Below the pieces are notes generated by a model, which saw only the letters and a list, made by a program, of their open reading frames with translations, was not told where the DNA came from and did no database searches. Source: Diaphorobacter sp. HDW4A (GTDB lineage Bacteria > Pseudomonadota > Gammaproteobacteria > Burkholderiales > Burkholderiaceae_C). Taken from it: 64,000 nt of DNA. The stretch lies in NCBI RefSeq assembly GCF_011305995.1, contig NZ_CP049910.1, forward strand, positions 5,532,501-5,596,500. Direction: 5' to 3'. A program made the translations under genes and the position numbers. Of this stretch, positions 43,262-52,169 are shown one piece after another. The number at the start of each line of letters is the position of its first letter. The first letter of the stretch is position 1.

Positions 43262-44717
43262 CTAAGCGATCTCCATGTCGAGTTGGTTTCAAATTGGGCA
43301 CAACAAGCAGGATTTACCGTACAGGATGCTACCGAACGTGATGTCGGAATATTTCAACATACTCGGGCAATAGTTCTATCAACCAACCTAGGTGTAGCCT
43401 GCTTTCCGAAGGCATTGCCAAAGGATGCTCCCCAATGGAAAGAAAATCGAGTTATTGCCGACCATCACGCTAGCCTCTGGCAAAAGGTCGAATGGTTTTC
43501 TCCTCTTTGGATTACCCGAGGCGCTGCCAATAAATTGCTAATGGATGTTGAGCATCGCTCTAAAGACGAGGCAATAAGCCTATTTAACTATCATACCTCC
43601 ACCCTGTATACCTTGTCATTTCAAGCTGTTTGCATCGCCCAACTGATACCCAGTGCCCGCAGCCTCTCAGACTTTGCATCTATTGCACGAGAAGCCTATT
43701 TGGCTTTCTACGCTGGGCATAGGGCCTCAAGCATTGCCGCCCTGATTCCCGTCATCGAAGGGGCGTTCAAGCGAATATCCAATGCCACATCAAATTTATC
43801 GATGCCAGATCAAATTGATCGGATCATAGATGAAGCCTGTATGCGTGCAGCCTATTTGCATTTCGAAGGAATGTGGGTGCCTCGCGAATATCTCACAATA
43901 GATTATCTATTTGGCCAAGATGAGCGCATATTCACCTTTGAGACTTTCCGGCGATGGCTAAAGGACGCCTTTTTCCGTAACACAGGGGATTATGACGGTG
44001 CGACATGGTTAAACCGTCACCTGTTTGCACATGGTGCCTCGACGGAGTGGCAGAACTCTGCCAATTTTTGGCGCTTGATCGTTGCGCTAGCAACACTTGG
44101 CGTTATTGAATCTTGGCATGATGGTTCTGACCGAGTGTCGCTTCTTTTTCCCGAGATGAGCGACGACAGCAAATTACTTTGGCAACAGGCGATTCTTCAA
44201 GGACAAGCTCAGATGGCCGTCAAGCTCCTTGAGGAAAAAATCTATCAATCACATGGGCGTACTGTTCCTCTCATGCCTACAGACGATGGGGCAACGCTGC
44301 GGAAGGCCCGTCTGAAAGATGAATGCATCAAGGATCTTGTGCGTCCCCTCAGGGACGCGGGATGGAGCATCACGGTTGGCGAGCCTGATGATCAAGCACT
44401 CTCCATGCAGATCGTCGCAACCAGTGGAAATAGCAAACTGCGCATAGCGCTCCTATACAGTTGCGCGACCGACAACAAGCGGTATCAGGAACTTGCACAA
44501 AACTGCGATGCGATTCTCTATGTTGGTGCTCCATATCACCAAGATCAGTACGCATACGGTATCAACGTGCATGTGGGGCCAGTTGCTGCTTGGCAACCAC
44601 CCAAGGCCCCGCCGCCATAACATTTGGCCTTTGTACCGGGCGCGGCCACCGCCGCGCCCGGATTTTTGCGTTTACCGCGCCCAGGGCGGAACGGCCTGGG
44701 CGCGGTGCTGATCGCGG

Positions 44718-44927
44718 TTATTCCTTCGTCTCGATGATCCACCACACGGCACGCGCCAAGGCGCGGCCCGTGATGGGGTGAATGTCCGTGAGGTCGGCGC
44801 GGGCCGTCCAGCCCGATGGCGGGCGGTAGCCGCGCACGTCGCCATCGCCGTGCCAGCGGCGGGCGCGCACCGTGCCGGGTGCGTAGATGGCCGCTATGCG
44901 CGAGCGGCTGGTAGTGGTGCGGGTCAT
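44718..44927 (-). CDS. Small conserved ICE protein of unknown function
   Basis: The start MTRTTTSRSRIAAIYAPGTV at 44927 has GGAAGGAGA before it. The 69-aa product is basic, with VRARRWHGDGDVRGYRPPSG, and ends TDIHPITGRALARAVWWIIE. No known domain is recognised. The good ribosome site and position just downstream of the ParB-like gene, as on related elements, support a real gene. Confidence 0.6.
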   Translation of the reverse strand: MTRTTTSRSRIAAIYAPGTVRARRWHGDGDVRGYRPPSGWTARADLTDIHPITGRALARAVWWIIETKE

Positions 44928-44989
44928 GCGTGGTTCTCCTTCCCAGCGAAGCGCCCCGGTCGAGGCCGGGGCGCTTGCCTTCGGCGCGG

Positions 44990-47065
44990 TCAAGCGGCCA
45001 GTACCTCGGCGGCTTCATCTGCCATTGCTTCGGCATCTGCCGGTGCGTCTTGCTCCGGCGTTTCCTTCTGCGCCACCTCCGGGCCTACGGCCTTGAAGAC
45101 GGCGGGCATCCAGCCCGTGCCATCCGCCAGCCGCTCGGCTTCGCTGGCAATGTCGGCCTTCTTCAACTTCGCCAGCCGGGAAACCTGCTCGGGCGCGTAC
45201 TCGCCCACGGCTTGCAGAATCGCGGCCTTCGGCACATGCCGGAAATAGCCGTCATTGGTGGGCTGCCACCATGCGGCCATGTCCAACCCCACGGCCTGCG
45301 CGAGTTCTGCGCCCGGTTGCTGCGGCGTGGCGCGGGGCGTCACCACGTCCACCGTGGACGCCACGCACACGGCCAGCAGGCGCACCAGTTCGTCTTGCGG
45401 CTTCGCCAGCAGCGCGGCGAACAGTTCGGCGCTGTCCTGCGGCAAGCCAGCGCCTGCCACCTGTTGCAGTTCGCGCAGTGCCACAGCGGCGGGCGATTCC
45501 GGCCAGTCCGGGGCCATGCCTTCCAGCCGGTCTTGCACTTTCAGGCTCACGCCCAGCGGCATATCGTGCCCGTAGTAACGGCCCTGCAAGACGGTCTGCA
45601 CCATGCCATGCACCACGGCAGCCAGCGCAGCCTGCGGATGCCGGGCGATTTCGATTTGCAGCGCGGCGGTGCGGTGGGCGCTCAAACGTTGCGCCAGCCT
45701 GTCGGACATGCCGGCAGCCTTCGGCGTGTCGTCGGCGTCCTCGCCTTCGTCGTCGTTCTCGGCACTCTCGCCGCTGAAACCCTGCCGCAGCTTCTCCAGC
45801 GTGCGCAGTGCCTTGGCCTCGGCTTCGCGCAGCAGCCCGCGATGAATCACGGCCTGCCCGCTGCCGTCGATGGTGACGATGGCACCGGCTGCGGCCTTCA
45901 TGCTGTCGCTGTATGCCTGCAAGCTCTCTTCCAGTGCTTGCAATTGCTCGCCCAGCGCTTCGCCTTCCTCCTGCAAGGCGTCGGCCTTGTCTTCATCGTC
46001 GGCATCCATCGCGGCATCCACGGCTTCACCGATGGCCTGCATCTTCTCTTGCAGCTTGTCGATGCGCTGCGCCTCGCGCTTGGTCGGCTCGCGGCGCTCC
46101 CTCGGCGCACGCTGGAAGGCGTGCAGGTCGGCATGGGTCACCCCCGGCGTGGCATCCACCCACGCCCAGCCCTCGGCGCGAACCGTGGCCGCGATGCCTG
46201 TCAGCCGGTCTTGCGCCAGTTGCTCCAGCAGTGCGGCATCGGTCAGATACACGCCCGCATCGCCTTCCGCGAACAGGTCACGGCGCACGCCACCGCCTGC
46301 GGCCTCGTAGGTGTCCAGCCCGACGAAGCGCACCAGCGGATGCCGGTAGGCGTCGATTTCGCGCTCGGTGAGACGGTCGCGCAGGGCGGACGGCTGGCGC
46401 TGCCATGTCGGCGCATCGTAGAAGGCGCTTTCCTGCGCAGCGTGGTCGTCGGTGATGGACAAGGCCATCAACTGATCGAGCGTGACGGCGTCGGCGCGGT
46501 AGTCGTCCATCAGGCGCGGCGAGACATTCGCCAGCTTCAAGCGGCGCTGTACCACCAGCGGCGTGACGGAAAAATCCGCTGCAATGTCCTCGACGGCCCG
46601 CCCCTCGGCCACCAGTGCCGCAAAGGCTTCGAACTGGTCTGCCGGGTGCATGGCTTCGCGCTGCACGTTCTCGGTCAGGCTGGCGGTGCGGGCCGTGCCA
46701 TCCGCTACCTGCAAGCAAGGCACATCCCAATCCTTGCTGATGTGGTGCTTCTTTGCCAGCAGCTTCAGCGCAGCCAGCCTGCGGCCCCCGGCCACCACCT
46801 CGTAATGCAGGCCATCGGCGGTGAGGGTCACGATCAGGTTTTGCAGCAGGCCCACGCGCTGGATGGATGCGGCCAGTTCGGGGATGGACATGCGCGGCGC
46901 GGTCTTGCGCACGTTGCGGCCCATGCGGCCAGAAGGGCGCAGCACCAGCCGCGACAGCGGCACCAGAATCATGTGCTTGCTCGGGTCGGCGGCTTGCAGC
47001 ACGTTGGCGGCGCTGCTGGCTGCGCTATGGACGGCGCGGGCTTCGGTGTGGTTAACGGCGTTCAT
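44990..47065 (-). CDS. ParB/RepB/Spo0J-like nuclease-domain protein
   Basis: The start MNAVNHTEARAVHSAASSAA at 47065 is preferred; an upstream frame overlaps the preceding gap. The 691-aa product is much longer than partition ParB. It has an N-terminal ParB domain (VPLSRLVLRPSGRMGRNVRK, LLQNLIVTLTADGLHYEVVAGGRRL, SLTENVQREAMHPADQFEAF), a helix-turn-helix (ADFSVTPLVVQRRLKLANVS), a long coiled coil (about 345-415, KLQEKMQAIGEAVDAAMDAD) and a helical C-terminus. This large class is common on ICEs and plasmids next to DUF932 genes and may act on DNA rather than in partition. Confidence 0.88.
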   Translation of the reverse strand: MNAVNHTEARAVHSAASSAANVLQAADPSKHMILVPLSRLVLRPSGRMGRNVRKTAPRMSIPELAASIQRVGLLQNLIVTLTADGLHYEVVAGGRRLAALKLLAKKHHISKDWDVPCLQVADGTARTASLTENVQREAMHPADQFEAFAALVAEGRAVEDIAADFSVTPLVVQRRLKLANVSPRLMDDYRADAVTLDQLMALSITDDHAAQESAFYDAPTWQRQPSALRDRLTEREIDAYRHPLVRFVGLDTYEAAGGGVRRDLFAEGDAGVYLTDAALLEQLAQDRLTGIAATVRAEGWAWVDATPGVTHADLHAFQRAPRERREPTKREAQRIDKLQEKMQAIGEAVDAAMDADDEDKADALQEEGEALGEQLQALEESLQAYSDSMKAAAGAIVTIDGSGQAVIHRGLLREAEAKALRTLEKLRQGFSGESAENDDEGEDADDTPKAAGMSDRLAQRLSAHRTAALQIEIARHPQAALAAVVHGMVQTVLQGRYYGHDMPLGVSLKVQDRLEGMAPDWPESPAAVALRELQQVAGAGLPQDSAELFAALLAKPQDELVRLLAVCVASTVDVVTPRATPQQPGAELAQAVGLDMAAWWQPTNDGYFRHVPKAAILQAVGEYAPEQVSRLAKLKKADIASEAERLADGTGWMPAVFKAVGPEVAQKETPEQDAPADAEAMADEAAEVLAA

Positions 47066-47139
47066 GGTGGATCTCCAATCAAGTGAAACAAGGGAATGGA
47101 GGGGAACCGCCCCTCCGGCGGGTAAAACTTCGGAAGGGG

Positions 47140-47964
47140 TCAGGCTTTCAACTGGCGCAGGCCATCGGCCAGCATCCACAAGGCGCGATTGAGGCGCACA
47201 TCGGAATCAATGCCCTGTATCGGGCGGGTCTGCTGGCGGCGTCCGCTGGCGCTGCGGCCATGCAGTCCGCCTTTGGTCAGGTTTTCTTGCGTGCGGTTGA
47301 ACACGCTCCACAAGTCCGGGCGGCGGTCGTCGAACCGGCGCGGCATCAGGATTTGCGATTCGGTGATGGGCGCGGGCTTGCCCGGGTCGTCGTACTTGAG
47401 GGACAGCGCGGCGCGGGCGAACACTTCGGCCTCGCCTTCGTCCAAGGTGATGTCGCGCATCAGGTCGCGGGATTCCTTCACCCGCTCGAAGCCGCTCAAC
47501 ACCTCGAAAGCGCCTTCGATGACGGAACCGGCCACGTCGCCCTTATGGGGTACGCGCACGTCCGCCACGGTGTCGCCGCAGACAAGGCCATTGCTGCACA
47601 CGAAACGGAACATTCCGGCCAGCATCTGATAGCTGCTCGTGCCATCGTGCGAGTTCAGCAGCACGATTTCGTTAGCCTCCGCGCCGTTGATCTGGCTGGC
47701 ATGGCGCAGGCGCAGCATGTGTTTGGTGTGCTCGCGCTTGCCTTCATCACGCACGCGGGTCTGGCAGGCCATGAACGGCTGAAACCCCTCCTTGCGAAGC
47801 TCGGTCAGCACGGCAGCGGTGGGGATGTAGGCGTAACGCTGCGAACGGCTCTCATGCGGGGCGTCCGCGAAGATGGACGGCGCTACCCGGTGAATCTGGT
47901 CATCGGACAGCGGGTAGTCGCTGCGCAGTGCGGGGGAATGGGAAGCGAAACGGTTGGCAAGCAT
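47140..47964 (-). CDS. DUF932 domain protein (plasmid/phage-like)
   Basis: The start MLANRFASHSPALRSDYPLS at 47964 has AGGAGAA upstream. The 274-aa product carries YAYIPTAAVLTELRKEGFQP, LRLRHASQINGAEANEIVLLNSHDGTSSYQMLAGMFRFVCSNGLVC and VKESRDLMRDI, the DUF932 family in full. Its function is unknown, but it is nearly always linked to the large ParB-like gene. It lies 74 nt upstream of that gene on the same strand. Confidence 0.88.
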   Translation of the reverse strand: MLANRFASHSPALRSDYPLSDDQIHRVAPSIFADAPHESRSQRYAYIPTAAVLTELRKEGFQPFMACQTRVRDEGKREHTKHMLRLRHASQINGAEANEIVLLNSHDGTSSYQMLAGMFRFVCSNGLVCGDTVADVRVPHKGDVAGSVIEGAFEVLSGFERVKESRDLMRDITLDEGEAEVFARAALSLKYDDPGKPAPITESQILMPRRFDDRRPDLWSVFNRTQENLTKGGLHGRSASGRRQQTRPIQGIDSDVRLNRALWMLADGLRQLKA

Positions 47965-48534
47965 GTCGTTCTCCTGACTTGGCTGTTGAAGAAAGCGCAC
48001 ACCGGATTCCTAGATTCGGAGCCCAGCCTTGCGGCTGTTCGGTGCGGTCGGCACGAGGAACCCGGTTGGCCCTGTTGCCACCGTCTTTCCTGAGTTCATC
48101 GCCCGCGACGGTCAGGAGCGCGCGAACGGGTGCCGTCAAGGAGGCAAGCGCAGGGTGGGTGCGGCCCGCAGGCGCAGCCGAGGACACGGCCCTGCGCGCC
48201 TTGACGGCACACGGGCGCGGGCTACAGTCGCGGACAAGGTGATGAGGTCAGGGAAGACGGCTGGACATGACAACGGCCATCACACGCCGACCGCACGGCA
48301 AGCGAAGCGCGCAGGCCCGGATCTGGAAGCCGGGCCGAAGGCGTCAGCGATATGGAAGGCTGGTGAATACCAGTCCCGTCAGGGATGAGCGAGCAGCGAA
48401 CCTGGAGCAGCGCGATCCGTGCAGCGGAGACGCCCAAGCTATCTTCATTTATATTGATGGATTGGATGCCGCTGGCAGAATAGTTTCAATTCGAAAACAA
48501 CTAATCACTCCAAGCCGACATTTCAGGGGGAGCA
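47965..48534. other. 570-bp gap with an inverted repeat
   Basis: No gene is supported. The inverted repeat TGCCGTCAAGG (48131-48141) / CCTTGACGGCA (48199-48209) brackets 57 bp and could form a cruciform or a structured leader for the DUF932-ParB unit. From about 48430 the DNA becomes clearly AT-richer, marking the acquired endonuclease gene. Confidence 0.5.
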
Positions 48535-49323
48535 ATGTATCAAGAAGAGATTTGCCGATTATCGCCCAATGAGTGGGAGTGGTTTGCGCAGGACGTCTTA
48601 TTTCACTTGGGATTTATGATCCATGTAGGCCCATCAGAAGGAACAGATGACGGGCTCGACATGATCGTTGAACGCGAGAAAACAAAATATCTTGTGAGCT
48701 GCAAACACAATCATAAGTCACGGAAAAATGTAGGCGTCAGAGAGGAGTCAGACATAAGAGACAGGGTGGAGCAACATAATTGCGAAGGATTTATTGCCTT
48801 CTACTCCGTCGGGGCGACGACAGCACTCAAGAAGAAATTTATTTCATTAGAGAATGCCGGAATAGGTGTAATTGAGATATACCTAGACAATATTCTTGAC
48901 ATCATCCCAACCATGATGGGATTTACCCTACAAAAATACTTTCAACGTCCGCAAGAAATTCATCATCACCTGGTGCAGAGTTGCAACTACAAACCACTAA
49001 AGTGCATGAATTATGAGTGCGAGAAAGACATTGTCAGCAAGGAAAGAATCCCGCATTCTTTGGCCGGCTTCTGCATTGACAACGAAGATTTTATTCACCT
49101 AATTTATGGCTGCAAAAGCTGTGTAGGTGACTACTGCCCCCATCATTACTGGGCTGAAATTGGGCAAATAAGATATATAGAGCAGATGCTGGTTTGGCGC
49201 TCGATAGTTGATGAGGTGGTAATTCAGAACAAGCCAGCGAATGATTTTTATAAGCACTGGGCGCTACTTCAAGAGGCGATCCTCCAAATTCAAGTACCGC
49301 AGGGATGGGGGCGCTGGATATAA
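48535..49323 (+). CDS. Mrr-like restriction endonuclease-type protein
   Basis: The start ATG at 48535 follows GGGGGAG. The 262-aa product begins MYQEEICRLSPNEWEWFAQD. It has a PD-(D/E)XK core: a helix, FMIHVGPSEGTDDGLDMIVE with the first Asp, and YLVSCKHN, where SxK replaces the usual ExK. The C-terminal half has cysteine pairs CMNYEC and CKSCVGDYCPHHYW, a likely zinc site. It resembles type IV (Mrr) restriction endonucleases. It is AT-rich and stands alone with no methyltransferase, as expected for a type IV-like or solitary nuclease. Substitution in the active site leaves activity uncertain. Confidence 0.72.
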   Translation: MYQEEICRLSPNEWEWFAQDVLFHLGFMIHVGPSEGTDDGLDMIVEREKTKYLVSCKHNHKSRKNVGVREESDIRDRVEQHNCEGFIAFYSVGATTALKKKFISLENAGIGVIEIYLDNILDIIPTMMGFTLQKYFQRPQEIHHHLVQSCNYKPLKCMNYECEKDIVSKERIPHSLAGFCIDNEDFIHLIYGCKSCVGDYCPHHYWAEIGQIRYIEQMLVWRSIVDEVVIQNKPANDFYKHWALLQEAILQIQVPQGWGRWI

Positions 49324-49550
49324 AGGACTGAGGCATCAAAGCGTTAATCTGCAAAGGCTGAAGGCGTCACCGATGGAACCTTTATGGAGCGGATTCGCGG
49401 GCGAGGCTGGATGTACTGCACGAAAATGCGACTAGCCGCGTCATTGCTGGAGACGCCCTGATCGCCGCAGGTACCTTAGAACCCGATGCGCAACAATGGC
49501 TGAACAGCCCCGGGTTTTGAGGATGCTCCAACACGAGAGAAGATGGAGCT

Positions 49551-49874
49551 ATGAACAAGTCACCGAAGTTCTCCCCGGAAGTGCGCGAACGCGCTGTGCG
49601 TATGGTGCAGGAGCACCGAGCCGACTACCCCTCCCTGTGGGCAGCTATTGAATCGATTGCCCCAAAGATTGGCTGCGTGCCACAGACCTTGAATGACTGG
49701 GTCAAGAAGGCCGAGGTCGACAGCGGACATCGCCCCGGCACCACCACCGCGGATGCGCAGCGCATCAAGGAACTGGAGCGTGAGGTCAAGGAATTGCGCC
49801 GGGCCAATGACATCCTGAAGACGGCCAGCGCGTTTTTTGCACAGGCGGAGCTCGACCGCCGTCTCAAGTCGTGA
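49551..49874 (+). CDS. IS3-family transposase OrfA
   Basis: This 107-aa protein begins [20 protein letters not shown] and has the helix-turn-helix [20 protein letters not shown] and a leucine-zipper-like helix [19 protein letters not shown]. It provides DNA binding for the OrfAB transposase. TTTTTT followed by G at 49833-49839 lies before its stop and is a likely -1 frameshift site joining it to OrfB. Confidence 0.9.
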   Translation: MNKSPKFSPEVRERAVRMVQEHRADYPSLWAAIESIAPKIGCVPQTLNDWVKKAEVDSGHRPGTTTADAQRIKELEREVKELRRANDILKTASAFFAQAELDRRLKS

Positions 49875-50785
49875 GGGCCTACATCGACCGCCACCGTGAT
49901 GATTACGGGGTCGAGCCCATCTGCAAGGTGCTACAGATGGCCCCGTCGTGTTACTGGCGCCACGCAGCCCGGCAACGCAATCCGCAATTGCGCAGTGCGC
50001 GCGCCCTGCGTGATGAAGGCTTGAAGGCTGACATTCAGCGCGTGTGGCACGCCAACTGGCAGGTCTACGGAGCCGACAAGGTCTGGCTGCAGATGAACCG
50101 TGAGGGCATCCCGGTGGCGCGCTGCACGGTGGAGCGACTGATGCGTGCCATGGGGTTGCAAGGGGTACGCCGTGGCAAGACGGTGCGCACCACCACGCCG
50201 GACCCATCGGCGCCGTGCCCGCTGGACCACGTCAACCGGCACTTCAAGGCCAGCCGCCCCAACGAGCTGTGGGTGTCGGACTTCACTTACGTCTCCACTT
50301 GGCAGGGGTGGTTGTACGTGGCCTTCGTTGTGGACGTATATGCCCGGCGCATCGTGGGCTGGCGGGTCAGCCGCAGCATGCAGACCGACTTCGTGCTGGA
50401 TGCCTTGGAGCAGGCTTTGTACGACCGCCAGCCAGCGACCCATGCCTTGACGCACCATTCCGACAGGGGCAGTCAGTACGTCAGCATCCGCTACACCGAA
50501 CGCTTGAATCAGGCGGGCGTACAGCCCTCGGTGGGCAGCAGGGGCGACAGTTACGACAACGCGCTGGCCGAGACCATCAACGGTCTGTACAAGACCGAAT
50601 TGATTCACCGCCGGGGCCCCTGGAAGAGCAGGGAATCCTTGGAACTGGCCACCCTGCAGTGGGTACACTGGTTCAACCACGTCCGACTGCTCAAGCCAAT
50701 CGGAGGCATCCCTCCGGCAGAAGCTGAGGCAAACTACTGGAGGCAACTCGCAGCCAGCGATGCCTCAATAGAGGCGTCAACTTAA
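49871..50785 (+). CDS. IS3-family transposase OrfB (catalytic part)
   Basis: OrfB is 304 aa from a GTG overlapping the OrfA stop; it is probably made mainly as an OrfAB fusion by frameshifting. It has an HTH_21 region ([20 protein letters not shown]) and the rve DDE core: Asp in [11 protein letters not shown], Asp in [13 protein letters not shown], Glu in [17 protein letters not shown]. All three catalytic residues are present. Confidence 0.92.
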   Translation: MRAYIDRHRDDYGVEPICKVLQMAPSCYWRHAARQRNPQLRSARALRDEGLKADIQRVWHANWQVYGADKVWLQMNREGIPVARCTVERLMRAMGLQGVRRGKTVRTTTPDPSAPCPLDHVNRHFKASRPNELWVSDFTYVSTWQGWLYVAFVVDVYARRIVGWRVSRSMQTDFVLDALEQALYDRQPATHALTHHSDRGSQYVSIRYTERLNQAGVQPSVGSRGDSYDNALAETINGLYKTELIHRRGPWKSRESLELATLQWVHWFNHVRLLKPIGGIPPAEAEANYWRQLAASDASIEAST

Positions 50786-50943
50786 ACTAACCAGCCTCCT
50801 CGATACCCGGGGCCGTTCAGGCTGAGGTACCGACAAGTCTGTCATGGTTCTATACGCTTTGAAGTATCGAACACATCAAGGGCGGACCATGAGTGCATTT
50901 CAACCCAAAAACCCTCAGCAAGTCTGCGAAGATATTCTCCTAG

Positions 50944-52112
50944 GGATGGTGTTCAAAACACCCGTGGCGGTGGCCACTGAGTCGATATATTCCACATGAT
51001 GACGAATTCGGCGTTTTTTGGGCTGCAAATAAGGGGCATTTCACCCTTGCCGCTGGCCCTTTGGTCGGTTGTGGACGCACTCATCCATGCAGACCCTGCA
51101 AAAGCTTGCGCCGCGCCATCCACAGATTGCTCAGCGCAAACAGCGTTACCAGGTTGGCCGTGTTTTTGGCCAGGCCACGGTACTTGACCTTGGTGTAGCC
51201 GAACTGCCGTTTGATGACGCGAAATGGGTGCTCCACTTTGGCCCGGATACGTGCCTTGACCTGCTCCAGCTTGTCCAGGATGGCGCCCATGGGCGTGCTC
51301 TTGTCCAGCGCACGGCGCTTGCCAGGGCGCATGGCCACATGCCACTGGGCAGTGATGTCTTGCGTCTCTTCGCGCTTGGCCACGCCCTGGTAACCCGCAT
51401 CGGCAAACACATCGGCTTCGTCACCATGGACCAGCTTGCTGGCCTGAGTCACGTCGTTGACGTTGGCAGCCGTGCCCACCACGGTATGAACCAGGCCGGA
51501 ATCGGCATCCACGCCGATGTGGGCTTTCATCCCAAAATGCCACTGATTCCCCTTCTTGGTCTGGTGCATCTCGGGGTCGCGTTCACCACCCTTGTTCTTG
51601 GTCGAACTGGGCGCGGCAATCAGGGTGGCATCGACCACCGTGCCTTCGCGCAGCATCAGACCTTTGTCGGTGAGCGTGGCGTTGACGGTAGCCAGGATGC
51701 GTTGGGCCAACTGGTGCTCTTCGAGCAGATGGCGAAAGCGCAGGATGCTGACCCGGTCGGGAATACGTTCGACGCTGGACAGACCCACAAACTCCCGGTA
51801 CAGCGCGGTCTCGAAGAGGGCTTCTTCCATCGCCAGGTCGGACAGGCCGAACCACTGCTGGACGAAGTGAATGCGCAGCATGGTCTCCAACTCGAACGGA
51901 GGTCTGCCGGTTTTGGCTCGCGGTGCGCGCGGAGCAATCAATGCCAGCAACTCAGACCACGGCACCACCAGGTTCATCTCGTCCAAGAATACCGCTTTGC
52001 GCGTGCGTCGCTTGCTCAGATTCAGGCCGAGGTCTTGTTGCTTCATGAGCGTATTGTCAGGCGCGGCGCCGTACTTCAGACAGCGCCAGCGGCAGAGTTT
52101 TGAACACCATCC
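50944..52112 (-). mobile_element. IS5-family insertion sequence, left copy
   Basis: The element is about 1.17 kb with terminal repeats GGATGGTGTTCAAAAC at both ends. Its left flank is CTAG (50940-50943) and its right flank TTAA (52113-52116). Both fit YTAR targets but do not match, so this copy does not sit in its own target duplication. Its sequence is repeated in inverted orientation from 63099. Confidence 0.88.
51081..52046 (-). CDS. tnpA: IS5-family DDE transposase (left copy)
   Basis: The 321-aa protein begins MKQQDLGLNLSKRRTRKAVF and has the IS5-type N-terminus FELETMLRIHFVQQWFGLSD and the DDE core: VVDATLIAAPSSTKN, VFADAGYQGVAKREE and KVEHPFRVIKRQFGYTKVKY. It is complete, starts 66 nt inside the right terminal repeat, and is identical in the visible part to the copy at 63165. 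Confidence 0.92.
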   Translation of the reverse strand: MKQQDLGLNLSKRRTRKAVFLDEMNLVVPWSELLALIAPRAPRAKTGRPPFELETMLRIHFVQQWFGLSDLAMEEALFETALYREFVGLSSVERIPDRVSILRFRHLLEEHQLAQRILATVNATLTDKGLMLREGTVVDATLIAAPSSTKNKGGERDPEMHQTKKGNQWHFGMKAHIGVDADSGLVHTVVGTAANVNDVTQASKLVHGDEADVFADAGYQGVAKREETQDITAQWHVAMRPGKRRALDKSTPMGAILDKLEQVKARIRAKVEHPFRVIKRQFGYTKVKYRGLAKNTANLVTLFALSNLWMARRKLLQGLHG

Positions 52113-52169
52113 TTAAGGTGTCTTTGAAACCGGCAGCAGCCCAGTCGCCGTTCTTTGCCGATTGCAACG

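Larger units (their letters stand above)
41787..44620 (+). pseudogene. Unknown gene split at codon 25 by an IS; possible HEPN-type protein
   Basis: Removing the IS (41863-43261) and one CTAA copy joins 41787-41862 to 43266-44620 in one frame of exactly 477 codons, start ATG (GGAATGAAG upstream), product 476 aa. The N-terminus is MVPLPDTTTKKFLGIWRRAL. The middle has LNRHLFAHGASTEWQNSANF, where R-4-H (RHLFAH) fits the HEPN RNase motif. The C-terminal part has strands such as LRIALLYSC and DAILYVGAPYH. AT content is higher than in the ICE genes, so it is acquired cargo. A defence role is a guess. The gene is inactive unless the IS leaves precisely. Confidence 0.7.
2562..47964. mobile_element. 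Tn4371-family integrative conjugative element (minimum visible extent)
   Basis: The backbone follows the family order: repA-parA-DUF2840-traF-rlxS, a cargo slot, lysR-eexN-traG-RHH-trbBCDEJKLFGI-DUF2274, with DUF2285, AlpA-like, DUF2958, DUF736, ParB-like and DUF932 genes on the other side. The trb end abuts the broken methyltransferase near 2560, so that is taken as one attachment end. No tyrosine integrase is visible; in this family it lies at the opposite end, so the other boundary is beyond 47964 and either outside the window or lost to the IS-rich region. The cargo slot between rlxS and lysR is filled by metal/envelope genes (16554-30446). Confidence 0.85.
49501..50819 (+). mobile_element. 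IS3-family insertion sequence with GGC target duplication
   Basis: Terminal inverted repeats begin TGAACAGCCCCGGGTTTTGA on the left and TGAACGGCCCCGGGTATCGA on the right. GGC is duplicated at 49498-49500 and 50820-50822. The element is about 1.32 kb, with two overlapping frames and intact appearance. Confidence 0.88.
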
